NCBI GenBank assembly: GCA_023395775.1
Contig: JAEWYA010000003.1
Coordinates: 1-5,398 of the forward strand
Direction: 5' to 3'
Length of the DNA: 5,398 bases
Source of the DNA: Bacillota bacterium
GTDB lineage: Bacteria > Bacillota > Clostridia > Oscillospirales > Oscillospiraceae
Under the pieces are notes generated by a model, which was given only the letters and a program-made list of their open reading frames with translations, did no database searches and was not told the DNA's origin. Positions 1 through 4,842 of this stretch are shown piece by piece; within the stretch, counting starts at the first letter, position 1; the number at the start of each line of letters is the position of its first letter. Both the position numbers and the translations under genes were made by a program.

Positions 1-995
1 CCGGTCTGCATGTGATAGACCTCGGCGTCCCGCTCATACTTTCCGGAGCAAATACGCATAAACGCCAGCCGGTCCCGATGAGCCTTGTTCATATTGGCCT
101 GTATTTTAAAGACGAAGGCGGAAAAATCCGGGGAGAACGCGTCTACCTCGCCGCAGTCCGCCACCCGGCTGAGAGGCGGCGTCGTCATACGCAAAAATTC
201 CTCCAAAAACGGCTCCACACCGAAGTTGGTCAGCGCAGACCCGAAGAACACAGGGCTGAGCTTTCCGGACTGAACGGCCTCCAGATCAAATTCCCGTCCC
301 GCGCCCAGCAGCTCCACCTCGTCCCGCAAGGCGCGCCAGCGCTTTTCCCCAATCAGTTCTCCGACCTTTTGGTCATCCAGGTTCACCTCCGTGGCCGCCG
401 CCTTTTTCCCGTGGCCCTCGCCCTGGAAAAAGAGGATGCGGCTCTTTTCCCGGTCGTAGACTCCGGCGAACTCCTTGCCGCAGCCGATGGGCCAGTTCAC
501 GGCGTAGGTGTCAATACCCAGCTCCCGCTCCACCTCTTCGCAAAGCTCCAGCGGGTCCCTGGTCTCCCGGTCCATCTTGTTGATGAAGGTGAAAATGGGG
601 ATATTCCGCAGAGCGCAGACCTTGAACAGCTTCCGCGTCTGGGGTTCCACGCCCTTCGCCCCGTCGATGACCATGACGGCGGAGTCCGCCGCCATCAGCG
701 TGCGGTACGTATCCTCGGAAAAGTCCTGATGGCCGGGTGTATCCAGAATGTTGATGCAATAACCCCCGTGCTGAAACTGCATCACAGACGATGTGACGGA
801 GATGCCGCGCTGACGCTCGATCTCCATCCAGTCGGAGGTGGCGGCTTTGGCGCGTTTGCCCTTGACCTCGCCGGCCTGGGCAATGGCGCCGCCGTACAGC
901 AGAAATTTTTCAGTCAGGGTGGTTTTTCCGGCGTCGGGGTGCGAGATAATCGCAAACGTGCGGCGCCGGGAGATTTCTTCTTTCAGGGCGGACAT
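1..995 (-). CDS. prfC: Peptide chain release factor 3 (RF3), N-terminal part, cut by window edge
   Basis: Translational GTPase that removes RF1/RF2 from the ribosome after peptide release; it acts in the cytoplasm. The reading frame runs from an ATG at 995 to the left edge without a stop. It covers 331 residues, against about 530 in the family, so the C-terminal third is outside the window. The G domain is complete: P-loop SHPDAGKTT (residues 18-26), switch I segment RGISVTSSVMQF (63-74), G3 DTPGHQDF (85-92) and G4 NKMD (139-142). The stretch DWMEIERQRGISVTSS is typical of RF3 rather than EF-G or TypA. The last visible residues (SGKYERDAEVYHMQT) match the RF3 domain-II region. The start is supported by AAGGAG at 1003-1008, seven bases upstream. 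A separate promoter and the terminator after nrdR suggest its own transcription unit. The symbol is secure from the motifs. Confidence 0.96.
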   Translation of the reverse strand, partial: MSALKEEISRRRTFAIISHPDAGKTTLTEKFLLYGGAIAQAGEVKGKRAKAATSDWMEIERQRGISVTSSVMQFQHGGYCINILDTPGHQDFSEDTYRTLMAADSAVMVIDGAKGVEPQTRKLFKVCALRNIPIFTFINKMDRETRDPLELCEEVERELGIDTYAVNWPIGCGKEFAGVYDREKSRILFFQGEGHGKKAAATEVNLDDQKVGELIGEKRWRALRDEVELLGAGREFDLEAVQSGKLSPVFFGSALTNFGVEPFLEEFLRMTTPPLSRVADCGEVDAFSPDFSAFVFKIQANMNKAHRDRLAFMRICSGKYERDAEVYHMQT

Positions 996-1002
996 GGCGT
1001 TA

Positions 1003-1008
1003 CTCCTT
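1003..1008 (-). promoter_or_regulatory. Ribosome binding site of prfC
   Basis: Perfect AAGGAG on the minus strand, seven bases before the ATG at 995. It fixes the start of prfC just ahead of the conserved N-terminus MSALKEEISRRRTFAIISHP. Confidence 0.85.
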
Positions 1009-1023
1009 AATTGTTATGAATCC

Positions 1024-1040
1024 GATTAACCTTTTTAATC
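1024..1040. repeat. Inverted repeat GATTAA-n5-TTAATC over the prfC -10/start region
   Basis: Perfect 6-bp arms, GATTAA (1024-1029) and TTAATC (1035-1040), with a five-base spacer. The repeat overlaps the proposed -10 (1037-1042) and the expected transcription start. That is where a repressor site would sit, but no regulator is identified and AT-rich inverted repeats of this length can arise by chance. Confidence 0.35.
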
Positions 1041-1065
1041 TATCACACCGTCGGGCATTTTGCAA
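1037..1065 (-). promoter_or_regulatory. Probable sigma-A promoter of prfC
   Basis: On the minus strand a -35 element TTGCAA (1060-1065) and a -10 element TAGATT (1037-1042) are separated by 17 bases. A TG dinucleotide one base before the -10 makes it an extended -10 (TGATAGATT). Each hexamer matches the consensus at four of six positions. Transcription would start near 1030, giving a leader of about 35 bases. It lies downstream of the nrdR terminator, which fits an independent prfC unit. Assigned by eye only. Confidence 0.5.
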
Positions 1066-1145
1066 GGCTTTGTATCCATCCCAGGCGAAACGAAGACTTT
1101 TAGGTTCCACCGTTTCATTTTACCAACATTTCGTTTTTTCACCCC

Positions 1146-1177
1146 AAAAAAAGAGTCCCGGGTCACACCCAGGACTC
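1146..1177 (-). terminator. Intrinsic terminator after nrdR
   Basis: Read on the minus strand, GAGTCCTGGGT pairs with ACCCGGGACTC across a three-base GTG loop. This gives an 11-bp stem with one G-U wobble, followed directly by seven T (1152-1146). On the plus strand the wobble becomes a C-A mismatch and there is no T tract on the correct side, so the orientation is clear. It ends nrdR transcription about 50 bases past its stop codon. Confidence 0.93.
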
Positions 1178-1225
1178 TCCTTGTCAATTCTTGCACTTTT
1201 GCGAGGGCTGAATTTAACCGTGAGC

Positions 1226-1681
1226 TCACTTCTCCGCCAGCAGCTTGCTCAGCTCCGCCATGAAGGTGTCGATGTCCTTGAACTGGCGATAAACGGAGGC
1301 AAAGCGAACGTAGGCCACCTGATCCAGACCCCGGAGCTTTTCCATCACCAGCTCGCCGATGTGCTCCGTGGTGATCTCCCGGTCCAGACCGTTTTGCAGC
1401 TCCTGCTCAACCTCGTCGGCAATGCGCTCCAGCTCCGCCAGCGGCACCGGCCGCTTCTCACAGGCGCGGATCATACCGCCCAGCACCTTGCTCCGGTCAA
1501 AGCTCTGGCGGCTGCCGTCCTTTTTCACCACCACCATGGGCAGGCTCTCTACCGTCTCATAGGTTGTAAACCGTTTCGCGCAGGACAGACACTCCCGCCT
1601 GCGGCGGATGCTGGCTCCGTCGTCGGCCGGGCGGGAATCGACGACCTTGCTCTCTGCGTATCCGCAATAGGGGCATTTCAT
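1226..1681 (-). CDS. nrdR: Transcriptional repressor NrdR
   Basis: ATP/dATP-sensing repressor of ribonucleotide reductase operons, acting at NrdR boxes in nrd promoters. The 151 residues match the family's usual length. Domains in order: a zinc ribbon with Cys3-x2-Cys6 and Cys31-x2-Cys34 (MKCPYCGYAESKVVDSRP, then RRRRECLSCAKRFTTYE), followed by an ATP-cone from about residue 48 to 138, starting MVVVKKDGSRQSFDRSKVLG. The ending VRFASVYRQFKDIDTFM is characteristic. The ATG at 1681 has GGAAGGAG at 1690-1697, eight bases upstream. It appears monocistronic, with an extended -10 promoter upstream and a strong terminator downstream. I found no sequence resembling the NrdR box (ACAC-n8-GTGT) in its own leader, so autoregulation is not evident. 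No ribonucleotide reductase gene is in the window. Confidence 0.98.
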   Translation of the reverse strand: MKCPYCGYAESKVVDSRPADDGASIRRRRECLSCAKRFTTYETVESLPMVVVKKDGSRQSFDRSKVLGGMIRACEKRPVPLAELERIADEVEQELQNGLDREITTEHIGELVMEKLRGLDQVAYVRFASVYRQFKDIDTFMAELSKLLAEK

Positions 1682-1781
1682 CGGATTTTCTCCTTCCTAC
1701 AAGTAGAGTCTTTTCATTTTCCAGCCGCCGTCCTCGGCAAAAACGGCAGTCTGGATATACGCGGGAATTTTCAGTGTTTTT

Positions 1782-1790
1782 AGTATACCA
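1782..1790 (-). promoter_or_regulatory. Extended -10 promoter element of nrdR
   Basis: On the minus strand TGGTATACT: a -10 TATACT (1782-1787, five of six consensus bases) preceded by the TGn extended element. No acceptable -35 hexamer lies 16-18 bases upstream, because that space is filled by an 18-bp palindrome (1792-1809). Transcription would start near 1775, leaving a leader of about 95 bases before nrdR. This is the best promoter candidate in the gap. Confidence 0.55.
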
Positions 1791-1791
1791 C

Positions 1792-1809
1792 ACCGCAATC
1801 CGTTGCGGT
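1792..1809. repeat. Perfect 18-bp inverted repeat next to the nrdR promoter
   Basis: ACCGCAA (1792-1798) and TTGCGGT (1803-1809) form perfect 7-bp arms around a four-base spacer. The repeat starts two bases upstream of the extended -10 of nrdR and occupies the spacer/-35 region. Symmetry, length and position suggest an operator for a dimeric regulator. Alternatively, if transcription starts further upstream, it could be an RNA hairpin. The regulator is unknown and the sequence does not resemble an NrdR box. Confidence 0.5.
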
Positions 1810-1820
1810 ACATTTATTTT

Positions 1821-1839
1821 AAAAAATTCACAAATTGTG
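1821..1839 (-). terminator. Weak terminator-like hairpin after the 171-aa gene
   Basis: On the minus strand the palindrome CACAATTTGTG (1839-1829) is followed by AA and six T (1826-1821), 17 bases after the stop codon of the upstream gene. The stem is only about four base pairs with a three-base loop, so termination would be inefficient. The same palindrome could instead be a protein-binding site upstream of nrdR. Confidence 0.3.
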
Positions 1840-1855
1840 CCTTTACCATGCGATT

Positions 1856-2371
1856 TCAGGGCATCAGCGGCGTTTCCCGCGCGTCGAAGGAAAACACGGC
1901 ATATTTTGCGCCTTCAATCTGGCAGATTTTTGCAAAGCAGAACAGCGGCGTCATGGGAAACGGCTTGGCCGGGTCATAGGGAACCGCCACCAGCCGCCTC
2001 TCCCCTCTCTGCCGGGACAAAACGCCGGGAATTCCTTGCAGCATACGGGAGAAGAACGGCGTGGACAGCAGACGCTCCGGCGCGGAGACTCGCTCCCACC
2101 CCTGTTCGCCGTCTCGCCGCGCCTCGCAGCGAAGGAGCTTGCCGAGATTTGCCGTCTCGCGGTGGCTCAGTCTCCGGCGGATCGTGTACGCACCGCCCTC
2201 CGGTGCCAGAACACCCAGAAGCATTTCGGACCGCTCTCCCGCCAAATATGCCCTCAGCAGTGTCGGGCCAACGCCATGACACACCGCCCGGTAGTCGGCG
2301 TACATACCGGAATCGGTCACAGTCAGTTCCCCGGCTGGTCTGCCGTCCAGATACAGCGGATACTTGTCCAT
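1856..2371 (-). CDS. Uncharacterised protein, 171 residues
   Basis: I do not recognise a named family. The ATG at 2371 is preceded by AAGGGAG (2382-2388) ten bases upstream, and the frame is uninterrupted, so it is very likely a real gene. The protein has no signal peptide, no membrane segment and no CxxC or nucleotide-binding motif. It begins with a short beta-type stretch, MDKYPLYLDGRPAGELTV. A Leu-rich segment follows (residues about 38-55, LLRAYLAGERSEMLLGVL), then an Arg-rich middle part (IRRRLSHRETANLGKLLR, about 64-81). It ends in a mostly hydrophobic segment, LFCFAKICQIEGAKYAVFSF. The overall look is a soluble cytoplasmic beta-rich protein. It is flanked by the terminator of the preceding gene and by the nrdR promoter, so it seems to be a single-gene unit. 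My impression from memory is that similar proteins occur as hypotheticals in gut Clostridia. Confidence 0.8.
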   Translation of the reverse strand: MDKYPLYLDGRPAGELTVTDSGMYADYRAVCHGVGPTLLRAYLAGERSEMLLGVLAPEGGAYTIRRRLSHRETANLGKLLRCEARRDGEQGWERVSAPERLLSTPFFSRMLQGIPGVLSRQRGERRLVAVPYDPAKPFPMTPLFCFAKICQIEGAKYAVFSFDARETPLMP

Positions 2372-2389
2372 AGGGTTTCATCTCCCTTC

Positions 2390-2413
2390 GGCGGCGCGGA
2401 GCAGCTCGCCGCC
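2390..2413 (-). promoter_or_regulatory. GC-rich hairpin just upstream of the 171-aa gene's ribosome binding site
   Basis: Perfect 7-bp arms, GGCGGCG (2390-2396) and CGCCGCC (2407-2413), around a ten-base loop. On the minus-strand transcript the hairpin ends one base before the AAGGGAG at 2382-2388. A second CG-only inverted repeat lies just upstream (about 2425-2441). It may affect translation initiation or mRNA decay. I see no clear promoter hexamers in 2389-2452. Confidence 0.35.
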
Positions 2414-2452
2414 AAAACATCCCGCGCAAAGAACGCGCGCGTTACGGAGCGC

Positions 2453-2495
2453 AAAAAGGGCGCCGTCTGCGCTATCCTATGCGCCGACGGCACCC
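2453..2495 (-). terminator. Intrinsic terminator after the secreted protein gene
   Basis: On the minus strand GGGTGCCGTC (2495-2486) pairs with GACGGCGCCC (2467-2458). After one G-A mismatch, GCGC pairs with GCGC around an eight-base ATAGGATA loop. The ten-base outer stem contains one U-G wobble and is followed at once by five T (2457-2453). The orientation fits the gene ending at 2536, about 40 bases upstream. Confidence 0.9.
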
Positions 2496-2535
2496 GATTA
2501 TGTATGTTTGTTATCCGTCGAAATATCTCCGCCTG

Positions 2536-2997
2536 TCAGCTGAGAGAGTAGCTCCCCCGGACCAGCAGCTTCACGCCGTCCCCGGTCGCCTTGACCGTCC
2601 TTCCGTCGATGGTGGTCATATAAAGGTGATTCTTTACCAGCGCGCCCCCGTTTTCAATGGAACCGGCGGAGGTCTCGTCGATCAGCCCTGGAGAAGTCGC
2701 CGCGCCGCAGGTCGCCGTTCCCGCTCTGAGCATCACCTCGCCGCCCACGGCAAGGCTCAGGCTCTTCCCCTTGCTCAGATCCACAACGGTAAAATTAGCT
2801 CCCGTGGAACCGGAGACCGTTCCCTGTACCTGGGCCAGGATCTTGGGCAGGAACGTTTCGTTCAGATAGCTCAGCGTCACCAGCGGGTCCCCCTGGGACC
2901 CGGCCTCCGCCGCGGCGGATAACGTCACCATCGCCGCCATGGAAGCCAGCATCAGCGCCAGCGCCCGCAGGTACCACCTGTTTCTCTTTGGTTTCAT
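2536..2997 (-). CDS. Small secreted protein of unknown function
   Basis: A 153-residue protein with a clear Sec signal peptide: a basic start (MKPKRNRWYLRA), a hydrophobic core (LALMLASMAAMVTLSAAA) and a likely signal peptidase I site after AEA at residue 32. There is no lipobox cysteine, LPxTG motif or later membrane segment, so the mature part of about 121 residues should be released or held outside the membrane. The mature part opens with GDPLVTLSYLNETFLPKIL (36-54). It continues with GGEVMLRAGTA (85-95), PGLIDETS (103-110) and NGGALVKNHLYMTTIDG (116-132), and ends VKLLVRGSYSL. From memory this order of segments recurs in uncharacterised exported proteins of Clostridia; I know of no assigned function. 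The start is fixed by AGGAGG (3002-3007), four bases before the ATG. A 60-nt hairpin precedes the ribosome binding site and a strong terminator follows. Confidence 0.88.
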   Translation of the reverse strand: MKPKRNRWYLRALALMLASMAAMVTLSAAAEAGSQGDPLVTLSYLNETFLPKILAQVQGTVSGSTGANFTVVDLSKGKSLSLAVGGEVMLRAGTATCGAATSPGLIDETSAGSIENGGALVKNHLYMTTIDGRTVKATGDGVKLLVRGSYSLS

Positions 2998-3012
2998 AGG
3001 TCCTCCTAACCG

Positions 3013-3072
3013 CAGGCGGAGCCTGGAAAAAGGATACAGCGTATGTATTCTTTTCCCAGGTCCTTCCGCCTG
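3013..3072. repeat. 60-nt near-perfect hairpin between mazF and the secreted protein gene
   Basis: Nested arms: CAGGCGGA (3013-3020) with TCCGCCTG (3065-3072); CCTGGAAAAAG (3022-3032) with CTTTTCCCAGG (3050-3060, one wobble on the minus-strand RNA); and ATACA (3034-3038) with TGTAT (3044-3048), closing a five-base loop. About 24 pairs form in 60 nt, with a small asymmetric internal loop. No T tract follows on either strand, so it is not a standard terminator. On the minus strand its end lies five bases before the AGGAGG of the secreted protein gene. That suggests a 5'-leader element acting on translation or mRNA stability. Confidence 0.75.
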
Positions 3073-3081
3073 TTTGAAATC

Positions 3082-3118
3082 AAAAAGCCCGCTCAGACCA
3101 ATTGGTCGCGCTGCAGGC
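3082..3118 (-). terminator. Possible terminator overlapping the mazF stop codon
   Basis: On the minus strand GCCTGC (3118-3113) can pair with GCGGGC (3092-3087, one wobble). Inside it GACC pairs with GGTC around AATT (the 12-bp palindrome GACCAATTGGTC at 3096-3107). Five T (3086-3082) follow directly. The stem begins in the last codons of mazF and its internal loop contains the TGA. The internal loop weakens the structure, so it is less certain than the other two terminators. Confidence 0.5.
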
Positions 3119-3464
3119 CAAAACTCACCGCGATGGCAGTGTCGATCTTCTCCATCACCTGCTCATCCACATGACCCATGTGTTCTCTCAACCGCCGTTT
3201 ATCCAGTGTCCGCACCTGCTCCAGCAGGACCACAGAATCTTTGGAAAGTCCGCGGCTGTCGGCCACGGGCAGATCAATGTGGGTGGGCAGCCGTGCCTTC
3301 CCCGTCTGAGAGGTGATCGCCGCCGCGATGACGGTGGGACTATATCGATTGCCGGTGTCGTTCTGTATAATCAACACAGGCCGGACGCCGCCCTGCTCAC
3401 TTCCCACCACTGGACTTAGGTCGGCGTAATAAATGTCGCCGCGTTTCACAACACTCGTATCCAC
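3093..3464 (-). CDS. mazF: MazF/EndoA-type endoribonuclease (type II toxin)
   Basis: Sequence-specific mRNA endoribonuclease of the MazF (PemK/Kid) family, closest to B. subtilis EndoA (NdoA), which cuts single-stranded RNA at UACAU. The protein carries VVKRGDIYYADLSPVVGSEQ, then GGVRPVLIIQND with the catalytic Arg, and AAITSQ with the catalytic Thr. In the longest version, from GTG 3473, these are Arg31 and Thr54, equivalent to Arg25 and Thr48 of EndoA. LPTHIDL and DSVVLLEQVRTLDKRRL follow; the fold is complete. The start is uncertain. GGAG (3475-3478) lies ten bases before GTG 3464 (123 residues) but only one base before GTG 3473 (126 residues), so I chose 3464; both are GTG. The order ydcC-like, alr, mazF matches B. 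subtilis ydcC-alr-ndoAI-ndoA, but no antitoxin gene is visible in the gap. Function is secure from the family; toxicity and target site here are inferred. Confidence 0.94.
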   Translation of the reverse strand: MDTSVVKRGDIYYADLSPVVGSEQGGVRPVLIIQNDTGNRYSPTVIAAAITSQTGKARLPTHIDLPVADSRGLSKDSVVLLEQVRTLDKRRLREHMGHVDEQVMEKIDTAIAVSFGLQRDQLV

Positions 3465-3474
3465 AAAGTTCACA

Positions 3475-3478
3475 CTCC
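3475..3478 (-). promoter_or_regulatory. Shine-Dalgarno GGAG deciding the mazF start
   Basis: On the minus strand GGCGGAGT ends just before GTG 3473. From the GGAG there is one base to GTG 3473 but ten bases to GTG 3464. Normal spacing favours 3464. GTG 3473 also overlaps a TGA (as GTGA), so start by translational coupling at 3473 cannot be excluded. Confidence 0.5.
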
Positions 3479-3492
3479 GCCGAAAATAGTAC

Positions 3493-3521
3493 CCGCCGCT
3501 GAAAACACCGTTTCAGCGGGG
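3493..3521 (-). promoter_or_regulatory. Hairpin in the mazF leader
   Basis: Perfect 9-bp arms, CCGCTGAAA (3496-3504) and TTTCAGCGG (3511-3519), with a six-base loop. Two further C-G pairs can form past a one-base bulge. On the minus-strand transcript it ends 14 bases before the mazF GGAG. Only four T occur downstream, after five other bases, so a terminator is unlikely; a translation or stability element is more plausible. Confidence 0.5.
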
Positions 3522-3543
3522 CCACTATCATTCTCCCACGCAG

Positions 3544-3607
3544 CCGGAAAATTTATACGCCGTTTTTTCCGGTACGACCGGCCCCGATTCATTCTATGCG
3601 CCGGGGC
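3544..3607. repeat. Cluster of overlapping inverted repeats in the alr-mazF gap
   Basis: Three inverted repeats lie side by side. CCGGAAAA (3544-3551) faces TTTTCCGG (3565-3572). CCGGT (3569-3573) faces ACCGG (3577-3581). GCCCCG (3581-3586) faces CGGGGC (3602-3607). The first two share bases 3569-3572, so in RNA they exclude each other. No T tract follows on the minus strand. With the hairpin at 3493-3521 they fill most of the space between alr and mazF. No known riboswitch class is recognised. Confidence 0.5.
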
Positions 3608-3639
3608 GGGTGATCGTGTGCTCTGAGGACGAGTCGGAC

Positions 3640-4811
3640 TTAAAACAGGAGCTGCAAATTGCGATCTACGACCTTGCCGTTTTCAATGTAAATGCGGGGA
3701 ACGCGCTTGGCCACGTCGCAGGTCAGCTCGTAAGTAATGGTGCCGGCCATCTGCGCCATCTTCTCAATGGGGTTGTGCGGCCCAAATACCTCCACCTCGT
3801 CGCCGGTCTTCACATCCGGCAATTCGGTCAGGTCGACCATGCACATATCCATGCAGATGCGGCCGCAGATCTTTGCGGGGCCGTCACGAGTCAGCATTTC
3901 CCACTTATTGGAAAGGCAGCGTTGGAATCCGTCGGCATAACCGATGGGCAAAACGCCGATGCGCCGCTCATTCTCGGTGAAATACGTCCGGCCATAGCTG
4001 ACGGAGGTATCCGGCGCGTAAGCCTTGATGGGACCCACGGTGGTCTTCAGCGTCATGACCGGCTTCAGGCCAAAATCGCGGCTCATAGGCTCCGTGCCGA
4101 ACAAAACCACGCCGGGGCGGCACATATCCCACGCGAACTCGGGGTGATACACCACCGCGCCGGAGTTGCAGCAGTGGTGGATACGGAATTTCATGCCCGC
4201 CCGGCTCTCCACCTCGCTCACCATATGGACGAAGCGGTCGTGCTGCACCTTGGTGAACTCCTGACTGGCTTCCTTTTCCGGCTCGTCTGCCACGCAGAAG
4301 TGCATGAAGACGCCCTCCCAGTCAAGGTTCGGCAGCTTCACGGCCTCCAAAATCTCCGCAAGGCTTTTTTCAAAGTGGGCCTCGTCGCACTGGAAGCCCA
4401 AACGACCCATGCCGGTATCCAGCTTCAGGTGAACCGTCAGTGCCTTGCCGCAGGCGGCGGCTTCTTTTGAATAGGCCTTTGCCATCTCAAGGGAGGGAAC
4501 GTCCTGTGCCACGCGATTGTCGATGAGCTCCTCCGTCATATCGGCGGGGGTGTAGCCCAGCATCAGAATCGGCAGCTTGATGCCGTTGCGGCGCAACTCC
4601 TGCGCCTCCTCCAGATTGGAGATGGCCAGATAATCCGCTCCCAGACTCTCCAGCTTCTTCGCCACCCGCACGGCTCCGTGTCCGTAGGCGTCCGCCTTGA
4701 CCACGCCAGATACTTCGCGTTCGGTCCCATCTGCTCCCGCAGCTTGTGGTAGTTATACGACAGCGCATCGAGATCGATTTCCGCCCAAGTTCTCCTGAGG
4801 AACTTTTCCAT
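3640..4811 (-). CDS. alr: Alanine racemase, reading frame broken by an apparent one-base deletion
   Basis: PLP-dependent interconversion of L- and D-alanine in the cytoplasm, supplying D-Ala for peptidoglycan. From ATG 4811 the frame reads MEKFLRRTWAEIDLDALSYN and on to residue 35. The conserved continuation LAVVKADAYGHG is one frame away: the DNA reads CTGGCGTGGTC where CTGGCGGTGGTC is expected. As given, the first frame would end at 4563 (82 residues), and the downstream frame (4704-3640, 354 residues) could start only at a GTG just before the catalytic lysine. Joined, the protein has about 390 residues, normal for the family, with PLP Lys at 39, RLGF (Arg137), VSYG with catalytic Tyr273, IGYADGFQR, and GRICMDMCMVDLT. 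I chose ATG 4811 because AAGG lies upstream and AEIDLDAL follows at the usual distance; a TTG at 4826 is an alternative. It follows the YdcC-like gene by 31 bases, suggesting an operon. The break may be a sequencing error or a real mutation. Confidence 0.93.
4702..4709 (-). other. Frameshift site in alr
   Basis: On the minus strand codon CTG (Leu35, 4709-4707) is followed by GC (4706-4705) and then GTG (4704-4702). One base of the Ala36 codon is missing, most simply one G of a GG pair. No slippery heptamer (X XXY YYZ) is present, so programmed -1 frameshifting is unlikely. Confidence 0.9.
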
Positions 4812-4842
4812 TCGCTCACCTTCCAAATTTCATTTGTTGGGG

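Noticed and set aside
12..1010. Long open frame of 332 codons on the plus strand
   Set aside because: It is antisense to prfC, whose minus-strand frame has all RF3 GTPase motifs. The plus frame is His/Arg/Pro-rich without recognisable domains and is an effect of GC-rich codon use.
1117..1125. Second extended -10 (TGGTAAAAT, minus strand) upstream of prfC
   Set aside because: There is no -35 element at the right distance, and the site at 1037-1065 is a better match and closer to prfC.
1557..1793. Minus-strand frame of 78 codons overlapping nrdR
   Set aside because: Out-of-frame shadow of nrdR; Arg-rich, with no family resemblance.
1774..1793. Possible NrdR box in the nrdR leader
   Set aside because: The arms read GTGT...ACAC, the reverse of the ACAC...GTGT order of the NrdR box, and the centre does not match.
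1697..1813. Minus-strand frame of 38 codons (MYRNGLRCGILKTLKIPAYI onward) just before nrdR
   Set aside because: It has no Shine-Dalgarno, and it overlaps the 18-bp palindrome and the extended -10 of nrdR, so it would not be on the nrdR transcript from its start.
1835..2551. Plus-strand frames across the 171-aa gene and its upstream gap
   Set aside because: They run through the terminator at 2453-2495, lack good ribosome binding sites and have Arg/Pro-rich low-information translations.
3031..3048. CATACGCT on the minus strand as a sporulation sigma-E/K type -10 for the secreted protein gene
   Set aside because: No matching -35 motif lies about 16 bases upstream, and the sequence is in the loop region of the 60-nt hairpin, which explains it.
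3610..4470. Open frame of 286 codons on the plus strand
   Set aside because: Antisense to alr; very His/Ala/Gly-rich with no family resemblance, while the minus strand encodes conserved alanine racemase.
4702..4709. Programmed ribosomal frameshifting in alr
   Set aside because: No slippery heptamer and no downstream hairpin that I could find; alr is not known to use frameshifting. A base-call error or mutation is simpler.
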